64,000 nt of DNA, from positions 1,302,001 to 1,366,000 of the forward strand of contig NC_083393.1 of assembly GCF_030864355.1 (NCBI RefSeq), written 5' to 3'. The DNA comes from Cutaneotrichosporon cavernicola (taxonomy: Eukaryota > Basidiomycota > Tremellomycetes > Trichosporonales > Trichosporonaceae). Below the pieces are notes generated by a model that was not told the DNA's origin, ran no database searches, and saw nothing but the letters and a program-made list of their open reading frames with translations. Positions 56,601 through 64,000 of this stretch are shown here, in pieces. The position numbers and the translations under genes were made by a program. Within the stretch, counting starts at the first letter, position 1, and each line of letters starts with the position of its first letter.

Positions 56601-57207
56601 TACTTGAACACTAGAACACATCCATCTACATCTCCATCTCCATCGACATCTCCAACTCCAACGCGTTTCCCCTTCCTCCCCCTTCCCTTCCCCTCCCCCC
56701 TGCCCCACCCATCTTACTCCATCTTCGGCTCCAGGGGGCGCTGATCACTCGCCGTCTGTCATCGGGATTAGGAGCATCCCCATCGCGATCCTCGCCGCCG
56801 TCATCGCGCATCACTGGCATTTCTCAAGCTTGAAAACGACCCGCTCGCACCTCATTGTTACCGTCCTTTCTTGTCCTTCCCCCCTCACTGCTGTAGCTTT
56901 CAACCCCTTCACGATCTTGATATCTTGAACATCTCCAACCTTCTTGACACCTTGTCTCCATCTTTGAATCGCGCTCGGACACCTTCTCTCGGCCACTTTT
57001 ACCCCGCAACAACCTCCACCGATCGCTTCAGCCCAAGTGGCCCTCCACCGATCTACTCACCGCCATCACACCCGTCCTAGCCAGGTCTCAGCACACCCCT
57101 ACACATCTACCCGAGCACTTGCTGGAATTGCTGGTCCCCGCTTATCTGATCCAACCATCCAACCACCTAATTCACAGCCGCTCAACCGGCCTTCTAGCTG
57201 CACACCC

Positions 57208-59595
57208 ATGCTGCCGTACCTTGACCCTGTACAAGACGCCCAAAGGTACTACGACATGGCCGCCCTCATCTCCAATCCTCAACTCGCCCATCCCAACCCC
57301 TTCCTGCAAGTGAACAGTGACTCGTCCGGCGCGTCGTCTCCCGACACGGCCACCCCCTTCCCCAACCGGCATCGAGGGGAGTCCTCCATGCCCCCGCCTC
57401 CCCAACACTCGTCCCACACCTCGCCCGCCCGCGTCGGCGCGTCCTCTGCTCCTCCCTGGTACGGACTCACAGGCCCATACGAGGTACCCACCCAGCTGGA
57501 ATGGCGTGACAAGCCCGTACACCAATACATACAATACGCGGCACCTCGTCACCACCCGTACGCCCAAGAGCCGCCTGCACCTCCGCGCAAGAGTGGTCGC
57601 CTAGGCGTCAAGCGCCGCCAGAAGTACACACGCTCGCGAACAGGATGTCTTGGCTGCCGTGCCCGCCGCATCAAGTGCGATGAGGGCCGGCCCATCTGCC
57701 GCCGATGCGTTGTCGCCAAGCGCGAGGTGAGATATCCCTAGAGTAGGCTGACCATAGTCGGACTGTGTGTTTCCTGAACAAGGGGGAAAGAAGCGCAAGG
57801 ACTCCGACTCGGAGTGCTCATCGCCCGAGCACCGCAAGAACTCACCCGACGAGGCGGCCCTCGACCTCATGTATCGCGGCTCGGACGAGAGCCAGCCCTC
57901 GCTCAGTTGTCTGAGCACCCACAGTGGTTCATTTGAGAGCCTGATCCCTGACGAGCTCGGCCTCAAGCCCGAATCCTTCGGCGTCCTTCCCTTCGACCTC
58001 CCCATGCCGGAGGGCTTTGGCCTACTCTGGTCCGCGCCACCGTTTGTCGCGAACGCCCCGCTCAGTTTTCTCGAGGCTCCGGGCCAGCCGTCCGTGCACC
58101 CCGCCCACGCACCAGTTCTCCACATGCAGGCGCAGGCCCAAGTTGGACGCGAAAGTGGTGAGAAGAATCCTTCAGACCCCGCAACGCATATGCTCACCAT
58201 GCCAAAGTTTACCGTCCTTTACTTTCCAACGGCGCACGAACAGAACCTTACCTTTCACTACTGCGTGCATGCAGTCGACCTGACGATTGCGATGCCTCAT
58301 GGCCCCAACCCCATACTGGCTGTTTCTCCCCCCCTCGCGTTGGCGTCGCTCCGTCGTACGAGTGCGGCATGTGACGCGCTCCGCCTCGCGCTCCTTGGCG
58401 CTGGTGCGGCATACCAGGCCTTCCTGCAGGCTTGGGGTGGCCAACCAACGAGTGAGACTGCTAGGCTCGCTGCAGCCTCGAGCCTGAGGGAAGAGGGCGA
58501 GGACATGGTGGGCGTCGTCGTCTACCGAGGAGATGCAAGCGACGCAGTAATTGCAGCCGCGACATCGCCCGCCACTATAGATATTTCCCTTGGCGGCGCC
58601 GGATGGGAGCCGAACTTTGCCCTCGCCAAACACATCGTCGCGACCCGCGATGGTCAGCGTGCACTCCTCCGCCCGCCCATCTACTGCACTTTGAGACGGA
58701 AGGGCCGCAAGCCCCGCCCGCCTCGCCCGCCTCTCCCTAGAGATCATCGCGATCTACGACATCTTCGCATTCCTCCCCACCGGTCAAGAACCTGCCTTCC
58801 ACGGAGACGACGACGAATGGTGGTTCGGCAGCTTTGGAGGGATACGCGGCACACTCTGTTGAGACGCAGTTTGGCGTCTCGCACGTCGCTGTCCACCTCT
58901 TCGCCTGCGTTGCGCAGCTCCTGGCGCCCGTCGGCAGCCCACCCTCCGAACCACCAGTACCCTTCGGCCCTGGCGAGAGCGCTGTCCCCGGACCGAGCGG
59001 CGGCGCGGGCAGCTGACGAGGGTCGTGGTCAGGCCCGCCGTTAGGTACGCAAGCGTCGGACGCCAAGTGAGCGCCGACATCTTCCAGGTCTTCGTAGGCC
59101 GCCACATCCATATCACTTTGCGGAAAGGCGGAATCTTTGCACCAGACGCCAACCCCTTCCGTCTCAACCCCAACCCCACCTCAGACGACGGCTTCAGTGG
59201 AGAGGCTGTCCGCCTCAACCTTGACCTGGACCTGGACCGGTGGATCGAGGACCTCCTCACCGCGATCGGTGACAAGGCACCAGATCCTGCTTCTGCGCAA
59301 TGTGTGTTTGGGCGCGCGGACCGAACCACTCGTACAACGCGCTGCACTCGAGGTCTTCCAGGCCTGCAGTGTGAGCACTCCCGCGTTGGGCATGAGCATC
59401 GACCTCATGTGGCTCGCCGTAGTGCCTGGATGCCGCCTCTCAGGCGACGATCGGACGTAGGTCGAGACACTGCTCGAGGGGTTCAGAGCTCAGTGCTGCT
59501 ATGACGTCGATACGGTGCCGCCCATCATACACGAAGTGTGGCGAAAGGTCCTCCTCCGCTATAATGGAGCACAGTTGATGGGCGGGCTCGCTTGA
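57208..59595 (+). pseudogene. Decaying Zn2Cys6 transcription regulator
   Basis: Fungal GAL4-class regulator whose C-terminal half is broken. Exon 1 (57208-57726) encodes 173 residues; a 31-nt intron (57727-57757) restores the sixth cysteine. The zinc cluster is C-x2-C-x6-C-x6-C-x2-C-x8-C from SRTGCLGCRARRIKC. The frame then stays open to about 58658 and includes a segment resembling the fungal-specific TF domain (ALAKHIVATRDG). After that the family-like segments fall in different frames: LSLEIIAIYDIFAFLPTG, SVETQFGVSHVAVHLFA, SADIFQVFVGRHIHI and EPLVQRAALEVFQACS. The first shift can be explained by a 37-nt intron (58659-58695), the others cannot. A TAG at 59458 interrupts DDRT-VETLLEGF where family members carry a codon, apparently Trp. 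Either a pseudogene or an indel-rich assembly stretch; a truncated DNA-binding product is still possible. Confidence 0.65.
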
Positions 59596-59949
59596 CGTGT
59601 AGATATCGTACCCTTAGACTACTTGTTGTAAACTAATCCTTCTTGCATGCTTGTGACACATGAGGAGGTGAGGCACAACACGGCGAACTGATAATGCATG
59701 GGGGTCAGCTACGATGCAGCCGGCGCCTCGGTCTTAAACTACAGTGGCGGGATCGTTTGAGAACAACTAAGGAAATGTGCGCTGGTAAGTGATGAGCTTG
59801 CAGATTGCGCGGATGTAGGTGATGATGTGATGTGATGTGATGCGTGGGCGTGGCAGTGTGAGCGGGGCGGAAGAAGACAGGGAAGTTAAGATCGGGAGAC
59901 AGGCTTCAAGAGAGGAAGCTTGTCAAAGAGTGGGAAGATATTTGGTGGG
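59596..59949. other. Intergenic region with GTGAT repeats
   Basis: 3' flanks of the Zn2Cys6 pseudogene (plus) and of the Mei2-like gene (minus). A GTGAT/GATGT pentamer array lies at about 59818-59843. No gene. Confidence 0.55.
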
Positions 59950-62900
59950 CTAGAGACAGTCGTACGGACGGTTCGAATAGTCGTAGTCGATCATGTCAGG
60001 CGACGAGCCTGTATTCAGCAACAGTATGAAAACACAACGCACCAGTGAGGAAGGACAGACGAGCAGAGGACGCCGCACGTTGGCCGCGGGAGGTGGAGTC
60101 GGACTGAAGTCAGAGGTTGTAACGAGGGCCTCCTTACCTCGGGGAACGGTTCGGGCTTACCACGCATCGCGCCGTCAGAGCTGATATCAGCCAGTATTTC
60201 AGACCTCCACGTACTAGAAGATCTGGGGACGCCACTGCTCTTGGACATCCATCACGGCCGAGTTGCTGTCTGTCAGCACAGTCATACCAAATGCCTACCG
60301 GAACTTATTGACGAGTGCAACCTTCCCCTGGATGTTGGCATAGCCGACCTGCGGAGTCAGTAACGATGTCGCAGAACCGTACCAACCTGAAGAACCTTCT
60401 CACTTGAGAAGAGGTTCCAGCGCTTGCCTACACGAGCGCGATAGAACTCGAGAAGGGCAATAGTTGAGGTGAAATTGACAAATGCGTAGCCAACCTGCCG
60501 TCAATGAGGACGAAAGCCAGCAGCTCACGTTGCAGTGGTTGTGAAAGTCGAACCGCAAGTATACAAAGTCAAAGTGACTGGGAACAACCTTACGTCAGAG
60601 GGGCAACTGGAGGTTGATTCACTTGGTTGAGAATGTCCACGAGCTCCTGGCGCGAAAGCTTGTTCTGCAGGTCAGCATGATTGAATGCTGCCACTCACAG
60701 GAACGTCTTTCACCATCACAGTGGTGCGGTTGTCGAGACCTTGGCCATCAGCGAGCTACTGTGACACCTGCCTCTCACCAGCTGCAATGCGTTCCGGGAA
60801 GACTTGATTCTCGACCGGGACCGCCTTGGAGTCGTTCTGCGGCCATCCGGAGTACAGGCGAGGATTGAGGAGCGTCGGCGACAAAGGTGCAGAGATTGAG
60901 CCTCCTATGGTGCTCTGGTGCTGAAGGGCTTGCGCGGTCTCGTTCATACCATTGAGCATGGTCTGTAGGGTTGCGGAGTCGGTGAACCGGCGGACATTAG
61001 GGGGGCGGTTCGTTCGCGTGGCGATGTACAGCTCGTCGTTGGCAACGGATCCCCACTGGTGGGAGGGATCAGACGTCATGTTGAGCGGGCTATTGCGACG
61101 CGGGATGATACCGCTCTGAGATTGGCGGAAGTTGCTAGATGCAGTGTCAAAGGACTGGAACGCGCTGTCGAACCGGCGGTTAAAGTCATCGGTGGATGAA
61201 AGAGACATGTCGAGGAAAGAACTCAGGCCCTGCGCTGACGCAGCATGCGAGAAGGCGGCATCTCGTACACCAGAAAAAGCCATCGAGGTTGGGGACCCGG
61301 CCGATACTGATGTCCTACCCCGAGAGAACGTTGACGCCCATGCCGATTTGGCGAGGGCCGGTCGAGTGTTGTAGTCAGGGAAGTTGGACGTGGTGTTGTC
61401 AGAAGGCTCCGCCAGGAAGGGGTCATCGGAGACGTAAGAGACCACGAAGGTACCTCCACTGATGGGAAGGTTGTTATAGGTGCGAATGATGTCCGCGGCG
61501 ACACGAGAGTCATAGAACTCGGCTGTGAAGGTCTGGGAAGAACGTTGGCAGGAGACTGGAACAAGTGACTCACATGGCCTGTACTGTCATGTGCCCTGAA
61601 ACTCTTGAGGTCGCCGTAGTCACTCAGCTGCGCCTGGGACGTGAGAGTTGAGTCTTGCAAGTATCTCACCTTGAACCCTCCGGCTTCGACACCTAACATG
61701 GACCGAGCCTGGATGTGCACAATGGGGTTACTCTCGTTCCACAGGTAGTTCCACTCCGGTCCGTCACCAGTGAGCTGACCATGAGTGGAAGTGGAGTCAA
61801 AATAACTTACACCTCGAACGTCAGCCTCTCTGATACACACGCAGTGCAGCTGCTGTGCCTCCTTGTTGATTGAGAAGCGGACCGCTCTACGGCAGAGCTC
61901 CTTGTAGACTTTGTATGCCTCGCGGGAGTCCCAAAAAGCAACGACGACCTCGTAGTCAGCAGCGCCTCAAAGGACCGACACACCCTTCCATGCTCCATGA
62001 GGTGGTGTGCAATAATAGCCTTGGTCTCGCCCAGTTTCTGCGTAGTCAGTGAAGATGCGACGCGCGTACTCACGTCAAGGAGGTGCCGGAGTTGACTCAG
62101 CTCGGCAGTCTTGGGAACGTTGATAAGCTTGTGGATGAGCAAAGCCCGTGCGATACCACATACGAGAAGCCAGTGGGTCACTGTATCCTCAGTGAGTAGC
62201 TGAAAAGGTGGGTTGCTGTTTCCCAGGACATTATTCAGGCGACCGTCGAGACCAAGCACATCAGGTTCCGACAGACGCTTGGCTGCAGCGGTAGTCTTCA
62301 GGCTGCCAGAGCCATCCCAGGAGTACTGCGTGTTGGATGACGAACTCCACGGAACGGAGGAAGGTGTGGTTGGTCCGTACGTCCGCTGAGAGGCAGGAGT
62401 AGTGAAGACACTGTTTGACGTGGGGGAAAGGCCTTGAGCGGGCCTGGTGGCTGAAGAACTGTCAGTGCGTTCACCAGATGGAACCCCAAGACCCACGGCT
62501 GTTCGAGGCCTGGCGCTGGGTGCTCTGCCGGAGTCAGCTAACGTGTGACAGAAGGGGCCGTAGTGAGATTCTTGTACCCACAAAGACATCAGTAGGGCCC
62601 TGAGTGTGGCCAGTTGGCTGAAAGGACAGGCTGCGGGGATCAAGCTGTAAGTCAGTGCGTATTTGAGAAGAAACTGACCCGAGTGTTTTGGGGCTTCGCC
62701 GATCCGTTGGCGGAGGCATAACCCTTGGTTGAATCGGGCGCCGGGTTTTTGGACGCGTTCGATGCACGCGATCCGGAACCGGTCAACGAGCTTGAGTTAG
62801 CATCCAGTCGGATTCGGTACCAACTCAGTGGGCGAGACACTCATCGCCGTCATTTTCTTGCTGAGAGATCCTTCCTTGGGGGAAGGGGAGGAAGGTGCGG

Positions 62901-63139
62901 GTGACGGACTTGGTGGCGATGAAGATGGGGAGGCCTGCAAGCGACGTCAGCGATCCGAGAGAGGGAGTGCAACCTTCCGCTCTGGGTGGGTGGTGCGAGG
63001 ATGGCAGGACACGCGCCCCCAGCTCTCACACCTCCGTCGTTGCAGTGGTGAGGAAGGTGGTTTCGGTGTGAGCACATACTTCTGGGGACGAGCGAGGAGA
63101 CATCTGGGGGGCCACCACGCTTGAAATGGAGAGGTCCAT
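59950..63139 (-). CDS. MEI2: Mei2-like RNA-binding protein
   Basis: Fungal Mei2-type regulator with three RRM-like regions, many short exons and roughly 850 residues on the minus strand. The start at 63139 (MDLSISSVVAPQM) is followed by a Ser/Pro-rich N-terminus. RRM1 lies near 62170-61810 (HWLLLINVPKTAELSQLRHLLDK, then VVVAFWDSREAYKVYKELC). An RRM2-like region is near 61500-61400 (FTAEFYDSRVAADIIRTYNN). The diagnostic C-terminal RRM is near 60730-60270 (YLRFDFHNHCNVGYAFVNF, GKRWNLFSSEKV, VGYANIQGK, NSAVMDVQEQWRPQIFYSDG, EPFPE). The product ends DYDYSNRPYDCL. In S. pombe Mei2 switches cells into meiosis and binds meiRNA. Several introns are 34-36 nt; three (61634-61669, 62038-62073, 62128-62163) are stopless multiples of three. 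Exon ends near 62525-62582 are the least certain. Confidence 0.85.
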
Positions 63140-64000
63140 GGTCGAGAATGGCGATTGTTTTCCCACTTTTAAGCGACGAAGACAGCAGTGGTGAGGGCTG
63201 GGGAAGGTGAATCGAGTAGGGGATATAAAGGATGGGGAATCACCGAAGAAGGTGATTCCAGCGGTTGGGGGGATGAATGTGAGAATGGTTTGTGACTGAT
63301 GGAGGAGTGGGATGGGAGAAGGACAATGTAAGAGCTTAAGAGGAAGTGGGCAGTTGTGAGCAGTTGTGTGTGTATGTGGGAACAGGAAAGCGTGAGAGTT
63401 GAGTTGAGTGATGAAGAGGAAGAGTGAATGAATGGAGGGATGAATAGATGACTGGCCTTAAACATACAGATATCGGTGACGGCGAGGAAGGTGTGTTCAA
63501 CTTTCCACTACCGCCGGCCCCGCACATGTCCACCCTGGGTCCATGGTTCCCTGGGTGCTGGGTCGCAAACCACACAAAGATCCTCTCCCTGTTTCCCTCG
63601 CCGTACCACCCATGCTTCATGTCCGGCCTGCCCGGCATGCCCAGCCCTTGGCGAATAAAGGGGGGATACGGAATCAAACAAATAAGCCAAACGCCGCGCG
63701 CCAACGCGCATGGCAGCACAGATCCTCATCCAGCACCCATTCCGACACATCTAGGCTCTCGGGGAACCAACTGTTCCAAGGCCGGCTCTCTTGCCTATGT
63801 CGTTAGCTTAGAGGGCTTGTAGCTCGGTAGCGCCGCATCATTTTCATGCTGTGTTCGCCACAATGGCATACTCGCCACCCACTTGTGTTGAAAGCGGCGA
63901 GGAAAGCTGCGTACCTGGTACCCATGTTAACGACAAACAGACCAGGCGGACCACCTCCACCACTCGTCCCTGACGGAACCAAACCACCACGCGGGCTGCT
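63140..64000. other. Upstream region of the Mei2-like gene and right window edge
   Basis: Presumed promoter and leader of the Mei2-like gene, purine-rich on the plus strand up to about 63440. Overlapping frames on both strands at 63450-63720 are open but I cannot tell whether either is coding. Confidence 0.45.
63922..64000 (-). CDS. Possible partial exon cut by the window edge
   Basis: On the minus strand the last 79 bases read open as SSPRGGLVPSGTSGGGGPPG and then LFVVNMGT, ending at a plausible donor (GGTACCAG followed by GTACGC). This may be an internal exon of a gene that starts beyond the window. No domain can be named; a chance open frame is quite possible. Confidence 0.2.

Larger units (their letters stand above)
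52479..57207. other. 4.7-kb region without a supportable gene
   Basis: Largest gene-free stretch of the window. It contains a 24-bp direct repeat (near 52863 and 52892), a pyrimidine microsatellite (about 53505-53605), a G9 run near 55746, and no ORF with family resemblance or splice pattern on either strand. The last 600 bases are C/T-rich and probably form the leader of the Zn2Cys6 gene. A non-coding RNA cannot be excluded. Confidence 0.5.

Overview
The window is nuclear DNA from a basidiomycete fungus, most likely a Tremellomycetes yeast of the Trichosporonales type. The evidence is GC-rich, compact coding sequence; almost every gene is split by very short introns with GTGAGT/GTRAGT donors and a CTGAC or CTAAC branch site a few bases before the AG; and the gene content is typically fungal (GAL7-type uridylyltransferase, PTR2 transporter, Zn2Cys6 regulator, Rheb, AP-3 mu, Mei2-like protein). 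The genus is inference. I see no rRNA, CRISPR array, intact transposon or viral gene. All gene models were built by joining exons by eye so that reading phase and family motifs stay continuous.

Layout. 0.5-8.3 kb: ERV14 cargo receptor, then a 1,769-residue ORF joining ASH/MSP-like beta-sandwich repeats to a C-terminal RIB2-type deaminase. 9.6-15.7 kb: PBP1/ataxin-2, a mitochondrial LEA-like repeat protein and a conserved unknown. 15.8-20.4 kb: an F-box/RCC1 protein (minus), a probable intron-bearing tRNA-Phe and an unknown propeller-like protein. 20.8-29.1 kb: an AMP-forming acyl-CoA synthetase, an AIF-like flavoprotein and a PTR2-type peptide transporter. 29.5-34 kb: tRNA-Arg(ACG), GalT (minus, apparently frameshifted at its start) and Rheb (minus, with a long open N-terminal extension and no CaaX box). 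36.8-48.1 kb: a dense block with AP-3 mu, NSA1, a WW/FF-domain protein, a glutaredoxin-like protein, a Rad60/Esc2/NIP45-type SUMO-like protein, a CPPC membrane protein and a DUF1776 protein. 48.5-52.5 kb: an Ala/Pro-rich unknown and the PP1 catalytic subunit. 52.5-57.2 kb has no supportable gene. 57.2-59.6 kb: a decaying Zn2Cys6 regulator. 59.9-63.1 kb: a Mei2-like RNA-binding protein (minus).

The genes are mostly housekeeping genes without an operon-like logic. Divergent pairs share promoters under 200 bp (AP-3 mu/NSA1, glutaredoxin-like/SUMO-like), and convergent pairs end about 90-100 bp apart.

The strongest unusual signals are these. Introns of 30-36 nt occur throughout. A recurring subset has a length divisible by three and no stop, so it hides inside continuous ORFs. 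The ASH-deaminase fusion has one such mini-intron at its domain junction. The ataxin-2 homologue has no visible Lsm fold. Rheb is unusual at both ends and in its nucleotide-binding motifs. Two genes, GalT and the Zn2Cys6 regulator, carry apparent reading-frame lesions.
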